Source: Sarocladium kiliense
Taxonomy: Eukaryota; Ascomycota; Sordariomycetes; Hypocreales; Sarocladiaceae
Direction: 5' to 3'
Assembly: GCA_030734395.1 (NCBI GenBank)
Contig: JAUZTG010000017.1
Location: 744,001 to 808,000 of the forward strand
Length of the DNA: 64,000 nucleotides
Shown here: positions 32,176 through 44,598 of the stretch, piece after piece
How positions within the stretch are numbered: the stretch's first letter is position 1
Layout of the letters: every line of letters begins with the position of its first letter
Program-made: the position numbers and the translations under genes
The notes under the pieces: generated by a model
What the model was told of the DNA's origin: nothing
Database searches by the model: none
The model's input: the letters and a program-made list of their open reading frames with translations, nothing else

Positions 32176-33246
32176 AAGGGAGCAAGGCGAAGTCCACGAT
32201 GGCACCGCGTTGCATGTGACATCACCAGTACCGCGCTCTACGATAGCTGAAGATCCCAATCTTTTAATTGAAGATATGTTTGTTTTGGGTGCTACAAAAT
32301 GCGATTCAGAGCCCCCGTAACGCGTAGTAGGACTTATTCTAGTACAATAACATGGCCGCTCTGTCACTCGGTCTTGATTCAACGACCAACAATTGCCTCC
32401 TCATCTCGCATCGTCACTCAACTATTTTGGTACCTGTTGCTGCACAAAACAGAACACAGCCTTGTTCAGTCATTATCTGACTCCTGTGCTTCGTGAAACT
32501 AGGCTGCTCTCGCTGACGCATCAGTATGTTAATGATGAGATGCTTCCGATTATTCACCGCCATCATGCTCGCCTGCCACCATTGTCCACCCTTGCCTCTG
32601 CATTAACCGTGTTAGAAACTGCTGAAGATGCTTCCCCTTACCCTTTGAATGCAACATGTCCCTTGCCGCAAAATATGTCCTGGTGTTTAGTTCTCTCGTG
32701 CGGATAGCAACGTAGCGCGCGAAAAGGCTCAAGATACAGCCGTGATGCTTGTGACTGGCCATAACAGATAGGAGCCCTTGGTTGAGCAGTATCGTCTTTA
32801 CACAGTTGAAAGGGACCTGAGTGGACCTCATGCAATGGAGCTCTGAAGTCTGAAGTCAATCTGGCTCAACATGCTCGCGTGATGCTCGTCCAGCGTCGAC
32901 CATGCATGCTCCAGGCCGTGCTGGAGAAAGAGCGACATCAGAAGTCTGTTGAGCTACCCAAGCTGAATCATCACTTGGAGTGAGGGTGCTCGCGTCGTTT
33001 TGGCCGTGGCCTATTCTACTCGCGCGGCACGTAGTGGCCAGCTGGCGCAAGCTGCAGCCTTCTCAACTTCTTCCAACTTCCAACCCACTTCCACATCTCA
33101 AGAAAGGGAAGTCTGCTCGACCCGATTCCTGATCTCACAATTCTTCTGAGCACCTTTTCGGGTTTCATCTTTCAGCACCTGCTCACGACCCAGGCATCGT
33201 GTCCACGACACACGAGGATTATCGCCGTCACCCAGTGATCGATGTG
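32176..33246. other. Intergenic, no supported gene
   Basis: About 1.07 kb between paralogue C and the SNF2/RING gene. Several frames of 60-104 codons occur on both strands but overlap each other and lack family motifs. I looked for a fourth copy of the small helical family here and did not see one. The right end holds the promoter of the gene starting at 33247. Confidence 0.45.
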
Positions 33247-35931
33247 ATGATGCCGCACGCTCGGCAACCGTGCACGGATCGGGAGGCGGAGGCATCCGAG
33301 GAATGCGATCCCATATCCTTGGACTTTCGGAGCCTGACAGAGGAAGACCCTATCGTGAACTTATCGCGAGGTAAGTGATCCTCAACAGAGCAATTTTTGC
33401 AGAAGAAGCTGACGGTCGATCGCAGATGAGGCTTGCGAGAGTAATGCCCGGCGCGGTATGGGCTTGCTCAAACAATCGGTCTTCGTGGTTCTGAAAGCTT
33501 CGTATAACTCCAACATGTCGAGCACGGATTCGGGATCCGAAGATACGACGAGTACGAACCCGACCCCGACTATGAGGATGGGAAAGCGACGTCGAAGAAG
33601 CGCCGTGGCACTGACGAAGGAGAACGGACGACGAAGCGGCCGAAGCAGAGTTCTGGCACTTCAAAGTCTAGCCGTTCAAGTTATGCTAAAGCCGCTGATG
33701 ATTCGGATTCTGCGGCGGTTGCATGGATGCGGGACCAAGAACGAAACCCGAATCGTCCAAATGGCGGCGTTCTGCTGGACCCTTCGTTGGAAAGGCGTGT
33801 GTCGGTCATCGTCTCGCTGGCCAAAGATGCTCGAGAGCCTGGGACATGCGCGACACTTGTCGTTGTCCCGAACAAGAAGGCCGTCGACTGCTGGCGCCGG
33901 TGCATCGAGAGATATGCACCAACAACCAAAAACCATGGAGGCGGCTGGTATAAAGTCTTTGGCTCCTTGCCAAATGAAGGTGCCGGCTGGTACTCTACCA
34001 GGCAGTTAGTGTAAGTTGATGATCTAGAGGAGTCCTGCACTACACGCGCTGACCATGCCTTAGGATCGCCCATCACCATGACCTTCGAAGCAATCTGGCC
34101 CGCCAAGGAGCGGGATCTCCGTACTCTGACATCAGATGGCACCGAGTCGTCATTGATCAGTGTGTGCAAGCAAGTCAGTCGGAAGCCGAAGGCAAGTCGC
34201 TTCTCTGAATATTATGTTGGCTCCTCAAGCTATTTGGCTCGCGCTAATGGTTTCTCTATTATTTCAGTGCACAAGGCCTTTCGCGCTCTCAATACTAAGT
34301 TCCGCTGGGCTCTCGAAGGGGTCCCGCTGCCTCAGCCGAGCAAGCGTAAGTCAAGAGCGTTCGTCCCATGGGGGTCTATATGCTCACCAGTTTAGACCTC
34401 TGGGGCTGGATGAAGCTGGTTGCCCCTGAACCTGATGAAGTAAGTTCAACATCCGGGGTAGCAGGATGTTTCAGAGTATTCGGGGCATTGAATTGACGCT
34501 TTGGAACTTATTAGCAAGATGACGACACATTGCACACGCTCTCGACTCTAGTATACCAGCGGTAAGGAAATCTTGAGGTCAGAGGCCACAGGCTCACATG
34601 AACTAACACGTCCTCTCTAGTGCGTATGACGCGGAAGGTCCTCTCGTCGGTGTCGTGGATTTGGAGGTTCCAGTTATGCCCGAGGAAAGATGTCTGCTGA
34701 GGTGAGTTTTGCCGCAGTATCCTGGATCAGTCTGGGCGGGTATATGATTGACGCCCAAAAAGGGAGCTCCTAGATGGATGCGAGAACTCCCAAGAGACTG
34801 ATCTGCTTCGCAGAAAGGCCTTGTCGCACGTCTTTAGTCTAGCAATGACATTTCGAAATCAGCATGAGCTGGTTTGGAAGCTACTCAGGGAGCTGAAAAG
34901 AGATAGGACTCGGAAGGCTGCGCTTGCCTCTCTCAGAGCTAGAAGAACCAAGTCGATGGCCCCATTCCAGGCTGGGCTCGAGGCCATGAGCATTTCCAAA
35001 GGGTTCCGTGGCCCGATGAAGCTTGAGCAACTCCTCGCTGCTCTCTACGCAGAGATCGACCCCGCGAAGGGTCACTGCCTGTCCCTGAGCTGCCCAAGGA
35101 ACGAGGGAAGCGAGCTGGTCAAGCTCGGTAGCGTAAGTCGTGATTCCTTCACGCTGGATATTTTTCTGACTGCGGAACAGTGTGGGCACATCTACTGCAA
35201 GAAATGTTTGCCACTTGACATCCCACCGCCGGCGAAGATCTGCGAATGCTTCGGGTGTAGCAAGCCAATCGATACTCAGGGTAGACCACCAAGTATTCTG
35301 CACGACTCTTTGAAGATGGCACAGAGATGGAATCAACGGCTTCCAGGGACTGATGAACGAGGCGTATTCCCATTGACCCCGGATCAGAAGTGGCCGCTCG
35401 ACCTTCTGCATTACCAGAGAAATGTTCCTGAGATGCTCAGCACAAAGCTCACCGCCGTCATCGGCGTATTGAAGACCTGGAAACATCAGTGCCCTAAGGA
35501 TCGGGTCATTGGTACGTATCTGAAAACCTATTAATTTCAATATTTACTGACTCAGAAACAGTCGTGGTAGAGTTCCTCCCCTCAGCAGTGGCTCTCGGCC
35601 GGACTCTCAAAAGACTTGATATCCCTTTCATGTACCTTCTCGACACCGACGAAAACCAGCCAACATGTCCTGGGGGTAGGCTGCCTCGGCGTCCCAATGG
35701 CCGAGTCGTGATTGTACGTCCATCTTGTTCAATAAGATAACACCAGTCCGCCTAACCGTCTGACAGATTGCATCCCCGGCTTACCTTGAACATGCGCTTG
35801 AGCAAGCAGACATGAGTCGCGTCGTCAGCCTCGACATACCTCGCGATAGCTCGATCGAGGATGGCCCCATGTGGCTTCTCTACCAGCGCAATGTCACGCA
35901 GGCTGTTCGGGTGCTGAGCCAAGAGGAATAA
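33247..35931 (+). CDS. Degenerate SNF2/Rad5-like protein with RING finger; ATPase motifs lost
   Basis: About eleven exons: 33247-33370, 33426-34010, 34064-34191, 34268-34345, 34396-34439, 34515-34561, 34621-34701, 34763-35132, 35181-35511, 35562-35713 and 35767-35931 (about 700 residues). An acidic/basic N-terminus leads to a SNF2-like core that keeps the scaffold but not catalysis. GGVLLDPSLERRVSVIVSLA stands where a GLGKT Walker A should be, SDIRWHRVVIDQ lacks the DEAH box, and TKFRWALEGVPLP corresponds to RWALTGTP. A RING-like CGHIYCKKCL..CECFGC follows, then a helicase-C remnant (DRVIVVVEFLPSAVALG) without the Q..R..R motif VI. One frame change near 33543 (a net 2 bases) may be a frameshift or a weakly marked intron. 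Intron 34192-34267 uses a GC donor. The role may be ubiquitin- or chromatin-linked binding without remodelling. Confidence 0.68.
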
Positions 35932-36702
35932 ATTGACTTGGATCGACTTGGGATTCGTCCAGAGTTAGCACCTCAGTTCGCCAAATCCGTGAATCGGACA
36001 CCGCTCAGGCTTTGAGGGAGGTTTAAGCGCGCAGTTGCGGCAGCAGTTCTGACTTCAGCTTGCATTGCTTTTGCTTTGACGAAAGACTTGAGTTGTTTCT
36101 ATTACCTTGACACGACCTTAAACAGCTCATCACTTGCTCCCGTCAGACCCGCGTCAACGAGCGACTGGGGCTCTGAATTCATGCTGGACATCTTCGAACG
36201 GGTTCTATGGCAGGCGATTGATTCTTTGCTTCTTGGTTGCTTTCTTGATCACTCGCCGTCACTTTCCTCGGTTTCCTCATAGTCACTGGACAGTTTCTCC
36301 GTAGCCAAACAAGACAAATCATTCTCCATCTTTCTGAATCCTTGGGATGAGATGAAGTGCTCTGTACAAGAACTGAATTCACATGCCCCAAGTGAAGCAT
36401 TCATGGTGGGCAAAACGATGGCGAAGCCGCGTAAGATAGGAGTGCAGTCAAGTAGAATAGGCACAACGAACCCAGATAAATGTCATCTTTCCTCTTCCCT
36501 TCTTTCTTCTTCTCAAACCTTCCTCTTTTCTTACTTTCTTTTCTCCTCTTCTGCTTCTTTCATCCCAACACACTTCATCCGACTGCCGACGATCATCCCA
36601 ACCAGCCAGTCACTGCTGTAAATCGTGCTCTGCAGTTTCTCTACTCGCTTTCAACGAGCATCAGTACCCGAACCTTCAAAGAATCTGCAAGGTTTGCGGA
36701 TC
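35932..36702. promoter_or_regulatory. Intergenic region with a pyrimidine-rich tract upstream of the GTPase gene
   Basis: No gene is supported. A long C/T-rich tract on the plus strand at about 36484-36570 (TTTCCTCTTCCCTTCTTTCT and on) lies 130-220 bases upstream of the start codon at 36703. This is typical of strong fungal promoters and transcription start regions. Confidence 0.5.
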
Positions 36703-39700
36703 ATGGAGAAGAAGAAGGCTTTGGCTCGCCTTCCGATGAAACGTGAACCTTCGGTTGCTCTGAGGCACGATGACAAGAGAGTCCGCCGCGAGGCTCCTAC
36801 AGGAAGCTCAAGTCAGACTCCTCAGTTTGAATTTCAGGAATGCTCGCGCCTGGAGCTCTTCGATCGCTTGAGGATCAAGGCAAGGCCAACTGATGTCACC
36901 CTCGACGATGTTCCCAAGCTGCTTAGCGACTTTGGTCCGATCGACCAGATGCCGCCAGATCTTCAAGCAATTCTTCGTCGGTTTTGTATGCTTGCTACGT
37001 TCTAGACACGATTTCCAAATCGCATGCTAACAGCATTTTCACAGAGAAGGACCTCGAGCGATTTCGCGAGCACCAAATCCTGGTAGGCCTTTGCGGCAAC
37101 ACCGGAGTCGGCAAGACGTCCACGATTAATGCCCTTATGGGCGAGGAGGTGGCAGTTGTCGGTCACCAAGATGCCACCACATCAGTAGCAACAAAAATCG
37201 CCTACAATCACGACACAGATCCCAAACGATCGTTCCGCGCAATTATCATCTTCCAGAATATCGATTCCATCACTGAAGAGTTGGAGATGCTGATTGACAC
37301 TGTGCAGGTACTACAGGCTCATTCTCCTCCACAGACGAGCCCTGCGAACCGAGAGACATCAGAATCTTTCACCAGTCTGGATGATGATGATGATATTGCG
37401 AGCCAGGTATCTGAAAGCAGGTCTCAGATCAAACTACTCATGCAACGTCTGGGGCCCATTTTCAAGCTCTCTCTGCGTAATCTGGAGCAATTTGTCCAAG
37501 CCGCAGGCCCAGATCAGCTTCGCGGACTGGCACAGTACATTCTGGAGTCGAAGCAAGACGTGCTCGACCTCATCAATGCGCGAGAAGTCGAAGTGGTAGC
37601 ATCTACCGCAAAGGAGCTTGCCCAACACCTAAAACCGTATTGCGACTCACGAGCTGCTAGGCATGGTGGTCGGGGCTCTCGCGCTTTTCCCGCCTGGCCA
37701 CTTGTCAAGGAAGTCCATATCTTCGTCCGAGTACCACTCTTGCGGAAAGGCATTGTTCTGGTCGATCTTCCGGGACGAGCTGACGCAAACTGGGGCAGGG
37801 TTGCCGTCGCCGAAGCATATGAATCGCAGCTTGACCTCGTCTTGGCGATGGCGATAAGCATCCGAGCAGCAAGCGACGCCACTCTGGATTCCATCCTCTC
37901 AGCATCTCAGCAATCCAAGTTCAGTACAACCGGACTCATTCATCGGAATCGCCTTGCCATCGTGGCAACCAAGTCAGACGACATCCCACTCGACGCAAAT
38001 ATTGGAACAGGATCGACGGCTATTGACGCAACGAGGGAAGCCTGTGAGCGACACTGGGAAAGATTGGAGCAGTGGAATGGACTCATCCGAGATATTCAAG
38101 TGGCCAAAACATCTGGAGAAGCTGTTGTGCAGAAACTCAAACCTCAAAGCAACAGACGCCGGGGTGCAAAGGCTGTGGTACCTGAAGATCAGAAGATTCA
38201 GCCGGAGAAGCCTCTGGGACAAAAAGAACTCAAACGACTGCAAGAGTCCATCAGATCAGCCAACCGCATTCTGAAGCAGGCAGAAGCCTTGCGGGGTCAA
38301 GCAGAGGTGGCTCGAAATTTCGAGCAACAGAAGCTGAAGCATCAGCTCGTCTCAGCTCGCAGCGGAGTCATCCACGGGCATATCTTGGCCAATGTGAACG
38401 ACCCATTGGACGAGGTATTGCACCCTGATCTCAGGTCCAGACAAACTATCAAGACCTTTGACGTCAGCAGTGAGGCATATCGACTGAGCGCGTCCGTGAC
38501 TCGCCGCAGCTGTCCCTTGCAAGGGTTTCCTTGCCCTGAGTTCAGTGGAATTCCAACACTGGGACAGCACATTGCTCTTGAAGCTGAGGAGTTGAGTGAG
38601 CCCTGGACGGATGCGCTCCTATCGAGCATGTTTGTCAACTACACATTGCTCCGGGGTTGGGCGACGAACTATCCTGGCGGTCACAGCATCTCTTTGGGAC
38701 AGACTGCCGCTGACAAGCTGGAAGCGTGCCATATCAACTTCGACAAGGCAAGTCAAGTCCGCGTGAATCTTCAAGCAAGAACAAATTTCTAATGTTTCTG
38801 TTAGTCCTTCTATGTAAATTTACGGCAAGTGTGTCGACCGGTCAATCAGCTGAAGCCGTTCCCTTCGATCGAGCAAGCTTGCCAAAGTGTCACGGACAAG
38901 GTCGAAGAGATGGTCGATAGCTGGGCACTCAAGAACCCGCTTAACAAAGGCAACGCTGCAAAGATGGCATACGGGACACAAACGGCCATACTCCGGCGCA
39001 GAGGCGGTACATATAAGCCTGCTAACAGCGAAGTGGTCCATGACTGGGTCAAGAGCATGTATGTGCTGCCCGACCATTCCAACCGTCTTGAGCTCTGACT
39101 ATTTCTATTCGAGCGTGTGACTGACATTTCTTCCAACTCCTAGGAACCTGAAAATTCTCGAGCTGCTGCAAGAAGCGTGGCCAAGGAAGGTGGCCAAGGC
39201 AATTGCAAACGCAAAACCAGGGATGGCAGCCGTGATCAAACAACTTTGGGCCGAGTACACAAGCAACATTCTCGCTGAGCTTGAAGATTCCCACATGCAC
39301 AAGCTCATCTTAGGGGAGGTCAAACGTACGCTTGCGCAGATAGGCAACTCTCTGGTCTCGACAGTGGTGAAGGACCTGACGAGTCTGGGGGCACAGCTAT
39401 GTCGCATTCCGAGCCAAATCCAGCCAGACAGAATCAAGGCGAAAGTCAGGGATTACTGCGCAGAGTGCCTTGAAATCACGAGTAAGCCATTGGATTCGGG
39501 GTTGTTTATTGATCTTGGTCTCAGCACCAAGCTAACTTCTGTCCCAGAACGCGACGCCTTCATACGGCGACTGAAGTGGTTGAAAGGGACACTTGTAGTT
39601 GAAGCTGGTGACATTTGCGAAGAAACCATCAACCAGATCCAGCGAGCGATCGACAAGAAACGCAATGAAACGTGGGAGCGCTTCCCCAAATACGTCGAGG

Positions 39701-40095
39701 AGGCCATTGGCTCTGTGCGGTCGGCAATTCGCAATGCAACTTCACGCCACGACACAGGAGCTTTGGCATCTCTGAGAGAAAAGGCCAACCGTCACTACTC
39801 TGACTGGGCTCAGCATCTGCAGTTTTCCGAAACTGATGGAGAGAGTCAACTTCAGCCTGTCAAGCCGATTCCAGACGTGTTGACAGTTCAGGATCTTGGA
39901 AAAGCGCACCCAGACATGTCCTCCAACGGTCAATGCTACTACGCTGACCTCGCGAGTAGCAAGGTGTCTGATCCTGAGTTTTCCCTCGCCGCTAGACAGG
40001 AGGAGAGCGAACTTGTCAAGCGTATCAGAAAAGCTATCGTGAGCATCGATAACACCAGCAAGGGAGCAACAGAAGCTGCTGCCGGCGGCAAGTAG
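36703..40095 (+). CDS. Dynamin/SLIP-GC-like large GTPase
   Basis: Four exons, best model 36703-36976, 37045-38747, 38805-39058 and 39144-40095, encode about 1060 residues. The P-loop is GNTGVGKTSTINAL at about residues 109-122. The G3 motif is VLVDLPGRADANW and the G4 motif is TKSD. The arrangement and size fit the nuclear-GTPase SLIP-GC/dynamin-like group. A long helical C-terminus (Lys/Glu/Gln-rich around KELKRLQESIRSANRILKQA) follows. Intron 2 (38748-38804) has a GC donor. Intron 1 is uncertain: the strong-looking GTATGC donor at 36986 would create TAG at the junction with 37045, so GTCGGT at 36977 is preferred. Membrane remodelling or a defence-like role is only analogy. It follows the SNF2/RING gene in the same direction and is convergent with SMC6. 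Confidence 0.8.
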
Positions 40096-40396
40096 ATACG
40101 AGGCTTACACGATACGAACGACGATGAGGCTCTGGGCGTTTGAGGAGTTTGCGGACATAAACTTACTCAAGAGTTGCTCTCTAATCACCGTGGCGTTTTC
40201 AGGTATCTCTCAAAGTTGTAATCAATCTTTCGGCAGTATGACATTTAATGGACCAAGCGGGCGATAGTCGACCTAGCTAGCACATTGCTTTCATCTAGTT
40301 TCAGACACGTCCTCAATGCAGATGTTCTCACCCAACAAATTCTCCTCAGATCCATGCCTCCGATCAAGGTCCATTTCGGTCCATTATCAGGTGCGT

Positions 40397-40492
40397 ATCT
40401 TGCACGATATTCTGGTTCATATTCTACGCCATGCTTTGCTCCATGTCCCGCTCCATGTCTTGCTCTATATTCCGTTGGCTATCTTAGTCTAC
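40397..40492. repeat. Degenerate 12-bp minisatellite, about 8 units
   Basis: Successive 12-base units such as ATTCTGGTTCAT, ATTCTACGCCAT, GCTTTGCTCCAT, GTCCCGCTCCAT and GTCTTGCTCTAT follow each other without gaps. Because 12 is a multiple of three, the repeat creates long stop-free frames that are not genes. A related unit forms the repeat at 59374-59445. It lies in the space between the GTPase gene and SMC6. Confidence 0.7.
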
Positions 40493-40909
40493 GGCCATGT
40501 TCTACTCGAAATCTTGCCACCCATCCTAGTCCGGCTCATGCTGCATATCTTCTGCCGAAATCTTAACGAACACCGCTTGACCCATGATGGGTCTTTCATA
40601 TAGTTACCATCTTCGCAGGCTACCGTGGCCGTGCTCTGGGTCAAGCTGAGCGGGTCAACACCCCTTCGAATCCAAGTACACACCTCGCGTGTTTTAGATG
40701 ACCATGAAAGGCACATAGAATACACTACGCATGATCTTCTTGAAACGAGCATGAGTATGCCGTCAAAATGTATTGAACTCCGTAGTCTTGCGGACTAAGC
40801 AAGCGGACCAGACTTGTGTCTACAAACGTGGTATATGCACCAAAGCCCATCCCCAGAAAGAAAGAGAAAAAGAATCGCTTTGCTTCTATATGATACAATC
40901 CATCGTCTA

Positions 40910-43900
40910 TCATACCAAGCCTCCTTGGTTCGTGATTTGCTTTTGTCGAGGGTCCGTCAAACTGAGTGCATGGTCAGCAATCTGCGAGGCACCGAACATT
41001 GGCGGGATCAGGACTTACCGAATAATCTTCACGTCCTTGTCGTTCCTCACACGACCCTCAACTGCGTTGGGTGTGATGAGGATATACTGTCGTGAAACTG
41101 AACGTCGTGCCGCGTCCACCTGTGCGAAAATGATTAGCCATGAGCCTCATCGGACGGAAGTACTTTTTTGAACTCACCAGCATCTGCGTGGAGATGGCAC
41201 GGTTGACATTGTCCATGAAAACGTCAAACTCGTCCAAGCAACGAATCGGACTTCCGATCGCCTCCCAAATTGAGAGCAGCATGCAAATTGACGAAAATGA
41301 TTTCTCTCCACCGGACAAGGTCTTCGTGTTCCTTCCTGCGCCGCTCTTCTTGGTCTCGTCAGGCTCGATGTGGATGTCCACCTTGCGATTCTTGTGGTCG
41401 AGGTTGATCTTGCCCCTGAAGCCACGCTCACTGAGCAGCATAGTAAACTGAATGCGTACACGCGCGCTGATTTGCCGCTGGAAATTTCGCCAGAGCTCTA
41501 GACGGCTTTTGATAGCCTTCTTGAGTAGCTCTATAGTTGTGTCGACATCTTCGGTTTTCTTCTTGACATCCCGATACCTCTCCGTCGCTTCAGTAGCCCG
41601 GTCGTAGATCTCCTCGTCAGTGGCTCCGAGACGTTTTCTACGCTGTTCGAGCTGCTCGGTGACCTTGTCGTACTTCTTCTTAATACTCTCGTGTGTTTCG
41701 TCATCGGGAACGTGGACTCGCATCTGGCTCATCTCTAGGGCCTGCCTTGTGAAGTCCTCAACATTTGCCTGCGTCTCATCTCTCTCCACGATGGCTCGCT
41801 GATGTTCGTTACGTTCGATATCCAACATCTCGTGTGCCTCGTTCTTCGCAGTGAGAGAAATTCTGCAGAGTGAGGTTTTGGCAGAGACCTTTGACTCAGC
41901 TTTGACGACCTTCTGTTGGAAGTCATCTGCGTCGACCTTCACCGCGTCATACTTTCGTCTTAAATCATCAACGATGCTTTGAAGGTCGCGCTTAGACAGC
42001 CGCATGTTGCCATACTGGGTTCCGATATTCTCCTCTTCGCTTCTCTTCAGTTCCAATTGCTGACGAAGAAGGTTCAATCTGTCATCCACGCCTTCAAATG
42101 CGTCAAGTTCCTCTTCGATCCGCTGTATGTCCGCCTGCGTATGCCTCAAGTCGGTCTCTAGGCGTTTGATAGACTCCTTGTGGTTCTTTGATTCACGTTC
42201 GCACCGCTGTGAGGCAGCAAGGGCCAGGCGCTCTTCTGCAGTGATCTCTCTAAGTTCCGTGCCGAGTTGATTAAGCGCGTCCTTTTGCAATCTGATCTGA
42301 CTTGCGGCATCGGTCTTCATGCGAGGCCGCTGTCCTTGGTTTGGGGTGACAGGGGCGGTGCTGGCACCACCCCCTCGATTGGTGATGCGCAAGCCGTGTC
42401 CACGCTTCCCTTTGCCGTCATGGAAACAAAGACACGCGGCAACATTCTGCGGCGGTGAGCCGTTCTCGACCATAACCCTCTGGGCCTCGGTGCGTTGAGG
42501 AACGAGGATGATCTTCTCAATCTGGTGGCTGATGATGAGCTGAGCTCGAAGCAATTCATTGTCGAATTCCAGGACACGGAGGATGGTATCAAATTCGGTA
42601 GCAGGCTCTTTTCCCGAGGTGTCAATTCGATCACAGGATGCAATGAAAACCTGGGGAGGCTTCTTCATCCGCCTCTGTCTCATCATGTTAGAGAGTCGGG
42701 TTTGATCCTGCTTGCTCCTGACAACGAATGCATTCAAGGCTTCACCGAAAGTCTTTTCGAGAATAGAAGACCACTCTGGTTTCAGCAACCGCACATGGGC
42801 GCCAATTGGTCCAATGGGCCTTTGTTGAAACGAGTTGTCCCGCTGCAAAGCATCTGCCAGATTCACGATGTCTTTGTCAAAGCCATCGAACTGACCGGGA
42901 GAACTTTGCTCCAGTTCTCTGACCTGTCGCTCTGCCGTGAGGATCTCTTTCCGCTTGAGCTCCTTTAGCTCCTGCTGTCGCCTGTATGCATTCTGGGCTT
43001 GGAGGACGGCAGTGTGGACTGATGAGCTCTGCTGTCTTGCTTCCTCGATCTTGTTCTCAATCTCTCGCTCCCTTGACCTCGTTTCAAGAAGCTCAGCGTC
43101 CTTTTCCGCGCGGGCGCTGCCGGTGGCCGCCTCAAGGCGCTGCTCCTCTTGTGAAATCTGTTCTTCGCATTTCCGAATTTCGTCTTTGGTGTTCTTCAAG
43201 CGGGCATATGCGTCGCGTTCCTCCACCTGCAAATCCGTAACGTCCTTCTTAGCCTTATCGAGCGCTGCTTCAGCTCTGGCGATAGCCTCGTCGTGGATGC
43301 CTCGTTCCTCATCAAGTGCGGCACGAGCCTCCTGTGCAGCTTGGAGACTTTGCTGAACTGTTGCCAGCGCAGCTGCCTTAGTTTGGCATAGTGCTTCGGC
43401 CTCCTGGATCCGTGCAGCTCGAGCAGCGATGTTCTGCTCATGCTCCTGCACAAGCCTTTCCTGCATCACGACCTGGCTCCAAATAAGCTGGTTGCGATAA
43501 TGTCGCCTTTTCTCGCGAAGACTCTGGTTTTTGCTAGCGGTTTCTGCGAGTCGTTGCGCTGCTTCCATCTCCTTTTTGACACCCGCAATGCGCTCATCCA
43601 GATCATCCCTCATCATCAAGGTTTTGTCCAGCATGTCTTGAGACATTTTGTAGTCATTGTCAAGCTGCTCTAGTTGTACGCCAGAGACAAAGTACTTGTA
43701 CTTCTGGGCCGGTGACGCCGAGTTGAGGAATTGCCGGGCATTGTCCTGCGTCAACACCGTCAGGGGATTGCCGATTTGCAAGGCATACCACTCAGAAATC
43801 TCATCGACTTCCTGCTTCTTGTTCGTGACTATCCTTCCCGCAGATGTCTTGATCTTGAAACCGCTAGCACCTGACTTTGAAAAGTGTCTTTCTATCGTGA

Positions 43901-44598
43901 TAGAATCGCCGTAGAGCTCCGGTTTGTATGCATCGGTTCCGCCATTCATGATCGTTACTACAAGGCTGCCATGGTCTGTACCCTCCTTGACGAAAGACCG
44001 CAGACTACCGCCTCTGTTCGTATCACTGGCTTTTCCACCCAGACAAAGCGTGAGGGCAGTAAGGACAGCACTCTTGCCACTTCCGTTCTCGCCCACAATG
44101 AAGTTTATCAGAGGTCCAAGTTCAACATGCAGCCGTTCATGACACATGAAGTTGTAGCAAGTGACACTTTTAATAATGCCACTCTCTGCAACCATGTTGT
44201 GACCCAGGTTGATCGGTCGCTGCGTCAGCTTGTGGGCAGCCTCTTGATCATCGAACTCTGTATTGTCGAGATGGCGGAAGCCAGCATCGCGCATAAGCTC
44301 GTACTGGGTCTGAGGTGGCGCATCGTGTTCGTCAACTTCGCTGTCCGATCCGCTTTCGGATTCACTTGACGACTCGGGTCGAGTAGACGGGTGTCTCTTG
44401 GGAGTTGACGCTTGGCCATCAAGGGAAATACGAGCCCGTTTGCGCTGCGCGATGATGAGTATATAACATAGTAAAGCGGTCGCAAAGGCCTACCGTGTCC
44501 TGCTGCCGAAGCGATGAGCTTGCCTCCTGAACATCCACTATCTCGTCATCATCGTCCTCGTCTTCGAACGGTTGTCGGCGGCGCTTTGTAGCAGACAT
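40910..44598 (-). CDS. SMC6: Smc6, subunit of the Smc5/6 complex
   Basis: Four exons (high to low), 44598-44494, 44444-41178, 41119-41019 and 40961-40910, encode 1174 residues. The true start is ATG 44598 (MSATKRRRQPFEDEDDDDE), with an acidic/Ser-rich N-tail; the internal ATG at 44294 is not the start. The N-terminal ATPase half has Walker A GENGSGKSAVLTAL and Q-loop region VLTQDNARQFLNS. Long coiled coils flank the hinge (GPIGAHVRLLKPEWSSILEK). The C-terminal half has the LSGGEKSFSSI signature and Walker B CLDEFDVFMDNVNR, ending TDPRQKQITNQGGLV. Smc5/6 acts in homologous recombination repair and replication-fork stability in the nucleus. The last two small exons are easily missed. Divergent from ECD/SGT1. 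Confidence 0.96.

Noticed and set aside
35133..35180. Reading through the 48-base insert before the RING motif in the SNF2/RING gene
   Set aside because: It has GTAAGT, CTGAC and CAG signals and splits the RING region; it is divisible by three, so it mimics coding sequence.
40285..40603. Two 93-95 codon plus-strand frames
   Set aside because: Stop-free only because a 12-base repeat keeps frame; the product is a 4-residue periodic artefact.
44292..44294. ATG 44294 as SMC6 start
   Set aside because: The frame continues upstream to an acceptor at 44445 and a first exon with ATG 44598 coding the usual acidic N-tail.
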